A stretch of DNA of 64,000 nt from Echinicola strongylocentroti (GCF_003260975.1 NZ_CP030041.1:124001-188000); one strand, 5' to 3'; positions 35,780 to 45,420 are shown, counted from the stretch's first letter. The notes: a model not told the origin generated them from the letters alone. Made by a program: numbers and translations.

Positions 35780-36140
35780 CCTAATAAATTGTTCTGTGAA
35801 TTAGCCTATCCACGCGGCGATAGCCGTCAGTTAAAACTGCTATCAGCACACCAACTGTCACAAATACGAATTTAGCTGTCTTAGCTGTTCGGGATTTGTA
35901 ATCCCGAACCGGGATAAGGGGGATTTGAAATCCCCCTAGGCTATTTGTGAATAGCGGAAACATCAATTAGAATTTAGATTTTCAGCAACTTACAGACGAT
36001 AGCCTGACGGCTATGATCTACGTGGCAGCCGCTTACACCGCAAAACTAACTGATTTTCTTACACTTTCAGCTTTTTCCGACATCTGTCGGGACAGTCTAT
36101 TACGATTCCTAATGAATAAGCTGGGTTCAAAATTGTTAGG
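35780..36140. repeat. R1-related mosaic with two perfect hairpins
   Basis: The left part (AATTAGCCTATCCACG at 35799) and right part (AAACTAACTGATTTTCTTAC at 36044, then ATTCCTAATGAATAAGC and TGGGTT by 36126) match the ends of R1 at 49014-49206. Between them lie GTTCGGGATT/AATCCCGAAC (35887-35909) and AGGGGGATTT/AAATCCCCCT (35917-35937). The 61-codon ORF crossing this part is not credible. No gene lies in 35692-36160. Confidence 0.6.
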
Positions 36141-36160
36141 AAGCCCCATTTAGTTAGTTA

Positions 36161-38122
36161 TTAGTTCCCTACTATTTTTCTGATTACGTGATTGCCATAA
36201 TCCGCAAAGATTATTTCATCCCCATTCACGAGTACATCAGTTGGGCTATTTATTTTACTGGCAGTAGATGGACCATCAATATAACCTTCGCTATTGCTTC
36301 CTATGATAGTATTAACGTATTGTCCATTGATTTCCCTTATTAGATTATTGTCCAACTCTGCCACAAAAACCTTTCCATCTAGCCCCACTGCAACTCCATA
36401 AGGATCATCAAATTTCGCCACAGCAATATCACCATTTTCCATTCCTTCTCCATTTCCACCAGCGATAGTGGACACATTATTATAGCTATCTATTTTCCTT
36501 ATTGCGTGGTTTTTTCTATCTGCGACAAATACATTACCATTAGTATCTGTATCTATCCCCGAAGGATAGTAAAATTGAGCTTGAGAACCGGCTCCATCCA
36601 CATGTCCTACATTTCCGGTACCCACTATGGTCGAAACCTGTCCTGAGGAATCAATCATCCTAATGCAGTGGTTTCTATTATCTGCAATCACTATATTTCC
36701 ATTAGGCAATACCGCTACATCTGTAGGCTGGTCGAATTTCGCATGAGTACCACTTCCATCTTGATATCCGCTCGTAGTTCCTGCCAGGGTACTTACCGTG
36801 CCACCAGGTGTTATTTTCCTAATGGAATGGTTACCTCGATCCGCAACTATTACATTTCCCTGATTGTCCACAGCTACTTTCCAAGGACTGTTAAATTTTG
36901 CAACTCCAGCTAACCCGTCGGCAAAACCAGCTACTCCTGTCCCAGCAAATGTTGAGACATCTCCTGACGGACTTATTTTTCTTATCACATTATTGTCGCG
37001 ATCGGCTACGAAGATATTTCCTTGTTGATCAATAGCTATCCCTTCAGGATTATCAAACTTGGCTGTGCTACTGGAGCCATTTTGAAATCCTGCTATTCCG
37101 GTACCTGCGATGGTTTCGGTCTCATAAGGACACATATATACTAACCAAGAATTGACCAATTCTCGGTGGGAATTATTGGGGTTCCCGGGTAAATTCCTAA
37201 CCAATAGTTCATTGATTCCATAAGTTTTTGTCACAAAGGTGGAAGAACCTCCCCCGTCTAAATTAATTGCATTTTCTGCTCCCAAGGCGTAAAACACACT
37301 GGCCATTTCAGTATATTTCATTCCTGTGGACCCTGTATTATAGTTGGAATCGCGTCCATCCACCACAAACATAATCACTGTTCCGTCAGTCCTATACCCT
37401 ATGCCCGTCCTAGGATGAATGGAGTGTATGGTTTGACTTTGTATCTGGCCATTCTTTACCAAAAACACCCCTCCACCAGTTGCATTGAAGAGCTGACCAG
37501 ATGCCGCTGCATAATCATCTCTTCCACCTATCGTAGGCTCTTTGTTCTTATCTAATCCAAAAAAGGTAAGTCCTTGCTGTGGCTTTTCGGCGGTATGGGT
37601 ATAAACATCCTTAATGACTACTCCATTTTTATGAACAATCCCATGCGGAGGCCTTGGCAAGGTTTCATATTGGTTATCAATAAAGTCACCGTTAATAGCA
37701 GCGATGACTTGGTGATGTGTCGCATTCACTTCTTCTGCTTGGTTTTTAATAGTTTGAAGCCCATATCCATGTTGATTAAATGGTGTGCCCACTTCCATGT
37801 ATAGCCCAGGTATATTGAGATCGACCTCTAAGAAAAATACACGCATAGGATCTCCTGAAGGATCGACATACCTGATAATGGTTTCCGTTACACCAGTAGC
37901 TACCATCCTCTGTGACTCATCCACCACAGAATCGATTAGACTGGTGTTTTCTTTGAGTATTTGTGTTAAGTTATATTGACATGTACTTTGAGCTGACAAT
38001 GAAGCAACTTCTCCCTCATCGATCAAGCCTTTAGGGTCATCAAATGTGGTGCATGATAACATGGATACAAATGAAATTCCCAAAAGGACAATGAGTTTTA
38101 GGGTATTATTTATTCTTCTCAA
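36161..38122 (-). CDS. NAGPA phosphodiester glycosidase fused to NHL propeller, lipoprotein
   Basis: Lipobox MLSC (Cys24). Residues 70-330 are the NAGPA domain: AAINGDF (141-147), HPRTGIG (236-242), VDGR (254-257) and the signature NLDGGGSSTFV (287-297). Human NAGPA cleaves GlcNAc from a sugar phosphodiester; bacterial members act on phosphodiester-linked sugars, with exact substrates mostly unknown. Residues 336-653 hold about six NHL repeats of the form GNIFVADRDNNVIRKI, each preceded by an AGTGxAGFxDG loop, giving a six-bladed propeller likely to bind ligand. The two halves correspond to the separate NAGPA and TIG-NHL genes just upstream. Base composition appears AT-richer than in those genes, hinting at separate acquisition. 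Confidence 0.9.
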   Translation of the reverse strand: MRRINNTLKLIVLLGISFVSMLSCTTFDDPKGLIDEGEVASLSAQSTCQYNLTQILKENTSLIDSVVDESQRMVATGVTETIIRYVDPSGDPMRVFFLEVDLNIPGLYMEVGTPFNQHGYGLQTIKNQAEEVNATHHQVIAAINGDFIDNQYETLPRPPHGIVHKNGVVIKDVYTHTAEKPQQGLTFFGLDKNKEPTIGGRDDYAAASGQLFNATGGGVFLVKNGQIQSQTIHSIHPRTGIGYRTDGTVIMFVVDGRDSNYNTGSTGMKYTEMASVFYALGAENAINLDGGGSSTFVTKTYGINELLVRNLPGNPNNSHRELVNSWLVYMCPYETETIAGTGIAGFQNGSSSTAKFDNPEGIAIDQQGNIFVADRDNNVIRKISPSGDVSTFAGTGVAGFADGLAGVAKFNSPWKVAVDNQGNVIVADRGNHSIRKITPGGTVSTLAGTTSGYQDGSGTHAKFDQPTDVAVLPNGNIVIADNRNHCIRMIDSSGQVSTIVGTGNVGHVDGAGSQAQFYYPSGIDTDTNGNVFVADRKNHAIRKIDSYNNVSTIAGGNGEGMENGDIAVAKFDDPYGVAVGLDGKVFVAELDNNLIREINGQYVNTIIGSNSEGYIDGPSTASKINSPTDVLVNGDEIIFADYGNHVIRKIVGN

Positions 38123-38163
38123 GATTTAGCAATATCTAGATGGATGTTAATGTAGTTATTGGG

Positions 38164-38225
38164 AGTAACCCGTAATATGCATTGGCCTATCTAGTAGGAT
38201 TCCTAATGCATCAACCAGGTTTTAA
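38164..38225 (+). repeat. minimal R1 derivative, both ends joined
   Basis: TAACCCGTAATATGCATTGG followed by CCTATCTAG, joined directly to TAGGATTCCTAATGCATC and AACCAGGTTTTA, is the left and right end of R1 with the interior gone: about 62 bp against 193 bp for the full copy. Confidence 0.7.
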
Positions 38226-38250
38226 GAATCCCAAGGATCCTCAATGAAAA

Positions 38251-38344
38251 AAACCGTCATTGCACATGTAATGAAAACGAAGTGAAACAGACCTGTTATA
38301 CTGGAAACAAGGTTGCTCAACGACTTACATAGCAATGACGGTTT
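38251..38344. repeat. long-range inverted repeat downstream of the TIG-NHL gene
   Basis: AAACCGTCATTGC (38251-38263) and GCAATGACGGTTT (38332-38344) are perfect 13-bp arms 68 bp apart; the second arm ends 16 bp before the TIG-NHL stop codon. It may form a terminator-like stem-loop on the minus strand. Confidence 0.55.
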
Positions 38345-38360
38345 ACCATTAATTCCTACC

Positions 38361-39704
38361 TTATTCCCGTTCAATTATCCTTATCCTGTGGTTTCCTAGG
38401 TCGGCCACATAAATGACACCATCGTGGAAAGTCACATCGGTAGGGTTGTAAAACTGAGCGGTCACTCCTACTCCATCGAGGAAGCCACTTATCGATCCGG
38501 CAATTGTGATCACTTCCTCATTATTGATCAACCTGATCTTGTGATTGGACAGATCTGCTACGATCAGTTCACCGCCATTTCCCACGCTAATCCCATAAGG
38601 GTTGTTAAACTGGGCATTTGCAGGTTGGCCATCTCGTGTACCTTGTGAGCCGTCGCCAGCCACTGTGGTGACTTGACCAGTATTCAACTCTATTTTTCTG
38701 ATCAAATGATTGATCCGGTCGGCTACGAAAATGTTGCCTTGTGCATCGATGTCCAAACCAGAAGGGTACCTGAAAGTCGCTTCTTCCAATGTACCATTTT
38801 GATCTCCTTGCTCACTTCCAGCGATCGTACTGACCGTTCCATCCACATCGATTTTCCGAATGCGGTGGTTACGATTGTCTGCGACATAGAGCACCCCTTC
38901 CTCGGTCACGACTACATCCAGTGGCTGGTCAAACTGCGCTTCACCAGCGGCACCGTCATTATATCCGGCCTCACCAGTCCCTGCGACGGTACTTACCGTG
39001 CCTTGGGTATCTATTTTTCTGATGACGTGATTATCCCGGTCTGCGACATAGATATTGCCTTCCTGATCCACACAGGACTTCCAGGGATAATCCAACATCG
39101 CACCTGCCACCGGGCCATCCAAATAGCCCCTTTGACCAGTTCCCAGCACTGTGGTCACTGTCCCATCCAAGGTCACTTGGCGAATACTACTATTGCTCCT
39201 GTCCGTGACGATAAGAGAGCCATCAGGATGAACCGCCACCCCTTCGGGATTCCTGAAGGAAGCTCCATTGCCAACGCCGTCTACCAGGCCATAGTCACTG
39301 CTCCCTGCCAGCGTCGAAACCTTATAATTGGCAGGTCTGACCACATGGTTAAATTCAAGCGAAGCGCCATCGGCACTGACACCGTTTATGCTCAGCTCTA
39401 TCGTTTGCAGTCCCTCACCTTCGGGGACCACCACCTGAAGCCTACTGTTTGTTGCTTCCAAAACCGTGGCCGAAACCCCGTTGAAGGAAACGGCATTTGC
39501 TTCCCTGTTACCACTGAAATTCCTTCCTTGGATAGTTACCACATCCTTCGCATTACCTTCCTCAGGGCTCATGGCGTATATAAAAGGAGCCGAGCTGCTC
39601 TGGGGTGTCACATCGTCATTGTCACAGCCAAGAACAACCAAGGCCGAAAGGATGATGGCCAACAATGGAAATCTATACACACTTTTCATTTTTATATCCA
39701 TCAT
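38361..39704 (-). CDS. TIG-NHL lipoprotein, probable surface glycan-binding protein
   Basis: Lipobox VVLGC (Cys27). Residues 40-118 form an IPT/TIG immunoglobulin-like domain (PFIYAMSPEEGNAKDVVTIQGRNF). Residues 128-447 contain about six NHL repeats (GNIYVADRDNHVIRKIDTQGTVSTVAGTGEAGYNDG and similar), a beta-propeller. TIG plus NHL lipoproteins after susCD usually serve as surface glycan-binding proteins; that is inferred here. The stop of the upstream NAGPA gene is immediately followed by this ATG (TAGATGATG), so the genes are coupled. A second in-frame Met (MKSVYRF) could also be the start. The same propeller type is fused to NAGPA in the next gene. Confidence 0.85.
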   Translation of the reverse strand: MMDIKMKSVYRFPLLAIILSALVVLGCDNDDVTPQSSSAPFIYAMSPEEGNAKDVVTIQGRNFSGNREANAVSFNGVSATVLEATNSRLQVVVPEGEGLQTIELSINGVSADGASLEFNHVVRPANYKVSTLAGSSDYGLVDGVGNGASFRNPEGVAVHPDGSLIVTDRSNSSIRQVTLDGTVTTVLGTGQRGYLDGPVAGAMLDYPWKSCVDQEGNIYVADRDNHVIRKIDTQGTVSTVAGTGEAGYNDGAAGEAQFDQPLDVVVTEEGVLYVADNRNHRIRKIDVDGTVSTIAGSEQGDQNGTLEEATFRYPSGLDIDAQGNIFVADRINHLIRKIELNTGQVTTVAGDGSQGTRDGQPANAQFNNPYGISVGNGGELIVADLSNHKIRLINNEEVITIAGSISGFLDGVGVTAQFYNPTDVTFHDGVIYVADLGNHRIRIIERE

Positions 39705-40628
39705 CTATTCGTTTTCGTTTACCAAAATTGCCCAGCCATTTGCCACAGGACGTGGTGTCCCATCAGATGGACGGTTACGTACATGAAATACATCTTCTAA
39801 ACTGTGCAAGGTCACAAAAGTAGAAGAGCCGCCCCCATCGAGGTTTGTGGCATCCCGTACACCCAGTGCCTGAAATACCTCGGCCACTTCTGATAGTGAC
39901 AGCCCGTTGGAGTAATCAAACAGACGGCCGTCCACTACCATAAAATAAACCTCTTCGGCATCGGTAATACCGACCGCTGTCCTTGGATGGATGTCTTCGC
40001 TCGGGATAGGCACCAAATTATAATCCTTGATCAACAAGTCTCCAGCGCCCAAGGCATCGTACAATCCGTCCTGGAATTCGGGATAATCATCGGAATGCTC
40101 GATCACCAATCTCCCGTTTTCATCCACGCCAAAGAAGGACCTCCCTACCATTGGGGTCGTCTTGATGGCCTCTCCGTGGAGATGGACTACACCACGGGGC
40201 TCTCCGGTATCCATATTGAAAAAATCGGCATTGACACCGCCCACGACTTTCTTTCCGGGCACATCCACCCATTCCATCATTTCAGGAATCGGCTGCATTC
40301 CAAAACCACTACTCGCAAATGGCGTCAGCGGAAACAGTTCAACGCCCTCCTCTTTCAGGTCTATCTTAACTACAAACATCCGCATGGTAAGTCCCTTCAT
40401 GGACAAATAATGGATATCTGTCTCCTCCACCCCAGGAGCCACCGTAAAGGTCGTGTCCCAAAATACTTCGCTGACCAACTCAGTACTGTCGGCTAGTCTT
40501 TGGGTGATGGGGCTCAGTTCTTGGTCCAGCACTGCCGGCTGGGTATCGTCGTTTTTACAGCTGGCGGCCATCAAAACCATAGAGGTCGCCAACAGAAATG
40601 TATAGTAGTAATTGATGTATTTTTTCAT
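39705..40628 (-). CDS. NAGPA phosphodiester glycosidase lipoprotein
   Basis: The frame runs from 40682, but the ATG at 40628 gives a proper lipoprotein signal (MKKYINYYYTFLLATSMVLM, Cys24 in AASC), so the shorter 307-aa form is chosen. The NAGPA motifs are all present: GGVNADFF (130-137), HPRTAVG (214-220), VDGR (232-235), NLDGGGSSTFV (262-272). It should hydrolyse a sugar-1-phosphodiester bond at the cell surface or in the periplasm. It lies 22 bp after susD and is followed without gap by the TIG-NHL gene, all in one operon. The aligned region shares motif order with the fused protein at 36161 but the two are clearly diverged. Confidence 0.9.
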   Translation of the reverse strand: MKKYINYYYTFLLATSMVLMAASCKNDDTQPAVLDQELSPITQRLADSTELVSEVFWDTTFTVAPGVEETDIHYLSMKGLTMRMFVVKIDLKEEGVELFPLTPFASSGFGMQPIPEMMEWVDVPGKKVVGGVNADFFNMDTGEPRGVVHLHGEAIKTTPMVGRSFFGVDENGRLVIEHSDDYPEFQDGLYDALGAGDLLIKDYNLVPIPSEDIHPRTAVGITDAEEVYFMVVDGRLFDYSNGLSLSEVAEVFQALGVRDATNLDGGGSSTFVTLHSLEDVFHVRNRPSDGTPRPVANGWAILVNENE

Positions 40629-40650
40629 CGTTTTTTTGCCTTTTTGGGGA

Positions 40651-41949
40651 TCAATATCCCGGGTTTTGTTCCAGTTTTTCATTTAACAACAACTCCGTCT
40701 CCGGTATGGGCATGAGGGTTTCGCGCTGCTGTATGCCCAATTCTTCCACGGCCTTTCCCGTCCGTACCAAGTCCACCCATCTGAAGCCTTCGGCAAAAAG
40801 CTCCCTTCTCCTCTCTTCCAAAACCAGCTCAAGGTAGTCCTCCTCGTTGGAAGGTGACACCGGCGTTAGTCCGCGGGCTTCCCGAAGTTCATTGAGCCGA
40901 TCGAGTCCTGCCAGTCCCTGCGCCTCTGCACTGATCAAGTACATCTCGGCCAGCCTGCTCACGTTGAGCTGGTCTGTACCGGTCTGGCCACTGGGGTATT
41001 TATTGACCACGTCCAGTCCATCATAGGTATCCACAGAAACTTCCGCCCGTAAATCCGATCCGGAGAACATTTCCATCGCCCAAGGGTTGGGCTTGAAAAC
41101 ATACGAACCACTCTGGGGATGGGCATAGGTGTAAAACAGCGTGGAAAGGTTGATGCTGGACTCAATGGTGAGATTTACAAAAGCAAAAATCAACTCACTG
41201 TTATCCTGTCTCCTGAACATTTTATCAAAACTATCCAAGCTGAGATAGGGCGAATTGATCAGTTCTTCGGCCAAGGTAGCCGCTTCGTCCATTTTTCCCT
41301 GCCCCAGCTTGGCACGGGCCATCAGGGCTTTGGCTGCTTGGCTGGACACATAGTTGAAATCACCGCCCAGTTCACCGTTGAAATCCGGAGCTTGTTCGAT
41401 GGCCACTGACAGGTCCTCCTCGATAAATTGCCAAACCTCCTCGGCCGAATTCCTTGGCAACTTTTCTTGGGTATTTTCCCTGATGATCGGTACACCGCCA
41501 AATTTGATCAATAAATTATAATAGATATAGGCCCTGAAGTAGTGCGCCGTTCCGTTTACCTGATTGATCCTATCGGAAGGAGTCATCTCCTTGACATTGG
41601 CGATCAGGGTATTTACCTGATAGAGTGCCTCGTAGTATCCTTTCCAGGAACTGTTGACATACCCGTGCTCTGGGCGAAGGATATTGCTGATAAAGGCATT
41701 GGTACCGCCGCCATTGGTAGACCCGGCAGAATTGAGGTCTCCCCCCACCAGATCGGGCAAAATGTACGATTCTCTTCCAGGATCGTTCTGAACAGACTGA
41801 TAGACACCGATCAGGAACGATTCCACATCATCTTCGGTAAGGTCAGATTCCGAAGAGACGGCCGACCGCGGATAAAGGTCCAACTGATTACCACAGGCAC
41901 TGGCAAGCATAAGTACCAGCAGGCCTAGGGACATTATTTTTATATTCAT
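40651..41949 (-). CDS. SusD/RagB-family lipoprotein (locus 2)
   Basis: Lipobox ASAC (Cys19), then GNQLDLYPRSAVSSESDLTEDDVESFLIGVYQSV, the usual SusD beginning, and the RagB/SusD ending RETLMPIPETELLLNEKLEQNPGY. At 432 aa it is shorter than the other two SusD proteins here (531-532). It is 21 bp downstream of susC and 22 bp upstream of the NAGPA gene. It should hold the oligosaccharide released at the surface and pass it to SusC. Substrate is unknown but the only enzymes in the operon are phosphodiester glycosidases. Confidence 0.95.
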   Translation of the reverse strand: MNIKIMSLGLLVLMLASACGNQLDLYPRSAVSSESDLTEDDVESFLIGVYQSVQNDPGRESYILPDLVGGDLNSAGSTNGGGTNAFISNILRPEHGYVNSSWKGYYEALYQVNTLIANVKEMTPSDRINQVNGTAHYFRAYIYYNLLIKFGGVPIIRENTQEKLPRNSAEEVWQFIEEDLSVAIEQAPDFNGELGGDFNYVSSQAAKALMARAKLGQGKMDEAATLAEELINSPYLSLDSFDKMFRRQDNSELIFAFVNLTIESSINLSTLFYTYAHPQSGSYVFKPNPWAMEMFSGSDLRAEVSVDTYDGLDVVNKYPSGQTGTDQLNVSRLAEMYLISAEAQGLAGLDRLNELREARGLTPVSPSNEEDYLELVLEERRRELFAEGFRWVDLVRTGKAVEELGIQQRETLMPIPETELLLNEKLEQNPGY

Positions 41950-41970
41950 GATTTTCTTCTTTTTTTGGTT

Positions 41971-44900
41971 CTAGAAAGCCGCATTGAGCCCCAATCGGAT
42001 TGTTCTGGGCTGGGGCAGGTTCATGTTGTCATCTGCCATAAAGCGGGCATCGTAATTTTTGGATACCTCAGGATCCAGTCCTGAATAGTTGCTGAACAGG
42101 TACAGGTTTTCACCTTGGACAAAAACACGTAGCTTGCTCATCTGAAGCTTATCCAAAATGGACTGGGGCAAAGAATAACCCAAACTCAAGGTCCTCAACC
42201 GCAAGAAAGATGCGTCTTCGAGAAACCGGGAAGAGTTATACGTATTGTATCCAGTGCCGTGTATGGCCCTAGGGACTTCATTGCTGGTACCTGGTCCCGT
42301 CCATCGCTCTAGGGCAGGCTCCTCTCTAAATCCTTGTCTTCCACTACCCAATCGATCCGTCGTAATCCTCCAAGTGGCATAGATCTCCGACCCTTGGGAG
42401 AATGTCAGGAAGGCACTGAGGTCAAAATTCTTGTACTGGAACGTATTGGACCAGCCACCGTAAAAGTCGGGGTTGGAAGTACCGATGATCTGGCGGTCGT
42501 CCACATTGATGATCCCGTCGCCATTGACATCTTCATAATGCACATCTCCTGCACGGACTCCCTGGTCGTACAATTGTTCCGGCACTTCCTCGTCTGTCTG
42601 GAAGATTCCCAGCATTTTGTACATATAAAAACTGCCCACTTCTTCTCCCACCTGTAGGGTCCTATTGGCGCCGATCAGCAGGGGATCGTCACCCAGCAGC
42701 GAGGTGAGTTCATTTTGGATAAAGGAAATATTAAAGCTGGACTGCCATTGCAATTCACCAAATTGTTGATTGTAATCAAACAGAAATTCCAACCCTGTAT
42801 TCCTCATAGAACCGATATTACTGGTCACACTGCTAAATCCACTGGTCGCATGGATGGGCATATTGTACAGCAGGTTTTCGGTGTTTTTAATAAAGTAGTC
42901 AGCCGAAATATTGGCCTTTCCGCTCCACAGTCCCAGATCTATCCCCACATCAAACTGATTGGCCGTCTCCCAAGTAAGGTTGGGGTTTCCAAAAGTGGAA
43001 ATGGACAGGCCACTGTTTCCACCATAATTGGCACCTCCACTCATCAGGGCTTGGTAGGCATAGCTCCCGATGCCATCTTGATTACCCGTAGCGCCATAAC
43101 TTGCGCGCAGCTTTAGGTCCGTTTGGGAAAATTTCCAGAAGTCCTCATCCGACACGTTCCATCCGGCAGAAATGGACGGGAAAGAACCATAGCGTTTTTC
43201 GGGCGAGAACTTGGAAGACCCATCCGCTCGGATGGATAGTGAAAGCAGGTACTTGTCCTCCCAGCTCAGGTTGGCACGGCTGTAATAGGATTCAAGGGCA
43301 TTTTCTCCAAATCCCGAGGTGGCATTGGCAATCTCACTGGCCACAGACAGCACATCAAAAGAAGGCGAAGGAAATCCCCTACCATCGATGTAGTTGGTGC
43401 TGGTGGTCACTTTTTGGTAGGAATGCCCCACCAGTGCATTCACGGTAAGCTTCCCAAATGTGTGGTCAAAATACAGGGTGTTTTCGATCAGTCCATTGGT
43501 CATCATCCTTCGCTCGTCCAGTAGACGCCCCTGCCCTGCCCCATAAGGATGCTCATCAGTGTAATACAGGTAATCTTCCGTATAAATGGCATCAAGACCA
43601 AAGGTGTTTTTCAGGTGAAACGAAGGACTGAACTTGATGTCGGCATAGGCATTTCCCAGCATTCTATAATTGTCCAATTTCGTATTTTGCTCATTGATGA
43701 TCTGCATGTTGTTATGGTATACCAACTCATCGGTTCCGCCTACATAATATTCCCCGTTGGGCTTATATGGCCTGTCAAACGGCCGCTGTCCCATGCTTCG
43801 CAGAAAAATAGATGATCCATAGGTACCATTTGGTACGCGGTGGTTTCTCGAAAAACTCAGGTTGGTATTCGTCCCGATTTCCAGCCAATTTACCGCTTGG
43901 TGGGTCACATTGATCTTGGCATTGTACTTCTTGTAATCATTGGTCTTGAGTACCCCTTCTTGGTTTAGGTAACCACCAGAAATGTAAAGTTTCGTTTTCT
44001 CACTCCCACTGGAAAAGGAGACGTTGACATTGGAAACCAAGGCATCCCTCAGCACCAAGTCCAGCCAATCAGTATCCGGCAGTCCGGGATAGGGGTCCTC
44101 CATATAATCCACGAAATTCCCGTCTCCAGGTGAATAGCCATTTTGCTCGTTATAGTTATAACGGGCTTCATTGAGCACCTCTAGGTACAGGTCCGAATCG
44201 GCCATTTTTAACTTATCCAAGTTCGGAAGATACTGGACGCCAAAATTGGTCTGGATATTTAGGCTTGATTGTCCCACTTTTCCGGACTTGGTGGTGATGA
44301 TGACTACACCGTTGGTGGCTCGTGAACCGTAAATGGCCGCAGATGCGGCATCTTTAAGCACTTCGATGGATTCGATGTCATTCGGATTAAGCTCGGACAG
44401 CGGGTTCATGCCTTCTCCGAGGTTAAAAAGCGCTGCATTATGGTTGACCAACGGAATACCATCTACTACATAGAGGGGTTCATTTTGTCCACTTAAGGAA
44501 CCTATACCGCGAATACTCACACGGATATTACTACCGGGTGTGCCCGCTCCAGCACCGACATGGACTCCCGGCATCCTTCCCTGCATCATCTGATCTGGCC
44601 CCATTACCTGTCTGAAGTTCTTTTCATCTGGCCGGAAGTTGGAGATGGCACTGGTCACTTCCTTTCTGTCCTGCTGACCATAGCCAATGACCACGATTTC
44701 TGAGAGATCGTTTTCTGAGGGCCGAAGGGTAACCGCTAGTTTACTACGGCCATTTACAGGGATTTCCTGGGGATCATACCCGATAAAGGAAATGACCAAT
44801 ATGGCATTTTCGGACAACCCATTGAAGGTGAATTTCCCATCCAAATCAGTGACTGTTCCTTTAGAGCCTCCCTTCACCCGAACGGTCGCACCGGGCAGCG

Positions 44901-45321
44901 GCTCTCCATCCGTGCTGATTACCGTACCAGTAACCGTTATAGCTGCTGGATCATCAGTGGTCTTTGGCTTGATGACAATATAGGTATCCACCAGCTGGTA
45001 GGTAAAAGGTTGGTTGCTGAAGACCTTCGTCAGTGTGGTTTCGAGGGATCCGCTCTTCACGTCCACATACACGGGGCGGGATTGGCTTACTGTTTCATCA
45101 TTGAACACAAACCGGTATTCGGATTGCGATTCTATCATTTCCATCACTTCTATCAGTGGAAGCCCTTGGGCTTTTAGCGTCAAATCCTGGGAATGGACCT
45201 TGGCCGTTACCTGAAAGACGAGTGATAAGCATAAGATTAGTGTCCATTTCATAACCAAAAGGTAATTGGGTGGAGCAAAAGATACCCCGTGTCCACCTTG
45301 TCTTAAGTGGGTTAATTTCAT
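41971..45321 (-). CDS. SusC TonB-linked transporter with STN signalling domain (locus 2)
   Basis: The 1116-aa protein has a signal peptide ending near VHSQ, then an STN (secretin/TonB N-terminal) domain at about 45-120 (LTLKAQGLPLIEVMEMIESQ). A carboxypeptidase-like domain (ITVTGTVISTDGEPLPGATVRVKGG) follows, then the plug (NDIESIEVLKDAASAAIYGSRATNGVVIITT) and the barrel, ending PRTIRLGLNAAF. The STN domain contacts the periplasmic part of FecR to report substrate binding, and the fecR gene is directly upstream. This gives a trans-envelope circuit SusC-FecR-sigma that switches on the locus when its glycan is present. Confidence 0.95.
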   Translation of the reverse strand: MKLTHLRQGGHGVSFAPPNYLLVMKWTLILCLSLVFQVTAKVHSQDLTLKAQGLPLIEVMEMIESQSEYRFVFNDETVSQSRPVYVDVKSGSLETTLTKVFSNQPFTYQLVDTYIVIKPKTTDDPAAITVTGTVISTDGEPLPGATVRVKGGSKGTVTDLDGKFTFNGLSENAILVISFIGYDPQEIPVNGRSKLAVTLRPSENDLSEIVVIGYGQQDRKEVTSAISNFRPDEKNFRQVMGPDQMMQGRMPGVHVGAGAGTPGSNIRVSIRGIGSLSGQNEPLYVVDGIPLVNHNAALFNLGEGMNPLSELNPNDIESIEVLKDAASAAIYGSRATNGVVIITTKSGKVGQSSLNIQTNFGVQYLPNLDKLKMADSDLYLEVLNEARYNYNEQNGYSPGDGNFVDYMEDPYPGLPDTDWLDLVLRDALVSNVNVSFSSGSEKTKLYISGGYLNQEGVLKTNDYKKYNAKINVTHQAVNWLEIGTNTNLSFSRNHRVPNGTYGSSIFLRSMGQRPFDRPYKPNGEYYVGGTDELVYHNNMQIINEQNTKLDNYRMLGNAYADIKFSPSFHLKNTFGLDAIYTEDYLYYTDEHPYGAGQGRLLDERRMMTNGLIENTLYFDHTFGKLTVNALVGHSYQKVTTSTNYIDGRGFPSPSFDVLSVASEIANATSGFGENALESYYSRANLSWEDKYLLSLSIRADGSSKFSPEKRYGSFPSISAGWNVSDEDFWKFSQTDLKLRASYGATGNQDGIGSYAYQALMSGGANYGGNSGLSISTFGNPNLTWETANQFDVGIDLGLWSGKANISADYFIKNTENLLYNMPIHATSGFSSVTSNIGSMRNTGLEFLFDYNQQFGELQWQSSFNISFIQNELTSLLGDDPLLIGANRTLQVGEEVGSFYMYKMLGIFQTDEEVPEQLYDQGVRAGDVHYEDVNGDGIINVDDRQIIGTSNPDFYGGWSNTFQYKNFDLSAFLTFSQGSEIYATWRITTDRLGSGRQGFREEPALERWTGPGTSNEVPRAIHGTGYNTYNSSRFLEDASFLRLRTLSLGYSLPQSILDKLQMSKLRVFVQGENLYLFSNYSGLDPEVSKNYDARFMADDNMNLPQPRTIRLGLNAAF

Positions 45322-45387
45322 AACTTTACAAATTAGATGTTGATCGATAAAATTTTAATGTGAGGTTAAAAGGCATTGATCAGCCTG

Positions 45388-45420
45388 GCCGGTGGTTTTG
45401 CGAGAACCACTGGCTTTTTT
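45388..45420 (-). promoter_or_regulatory. hairpin between fecR and susC (locus 2)
   Basis: GCCGGTGGTT (45388-45397) pairs with AACCACTGGC (45405-45414, one wobble). T8 follows on the plus strand, so the coding strand reads A8-hairpin just after the fecR stop. The same arrangement occurs at the fecR-susC junction of locus 3. It works as an intrinsic terminator only for plus-strand transcripts; for the operon it may be an attenuator or processing site. Confidence 0.55.

Noticed and set aside
35781..35966. 61-aa minus-strand ORF
   Set aside because: It is made from the two perfect hairpins and an R1 end; coding is unlikely.
38673..39800. 375-aa plus-strand ORF
   Set aside because: Antisense to the NHL repeats and NAGPA end; the repeated codon pattern of the propeller keeps the opposite frame open by chance. 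No motif or start context supports it.
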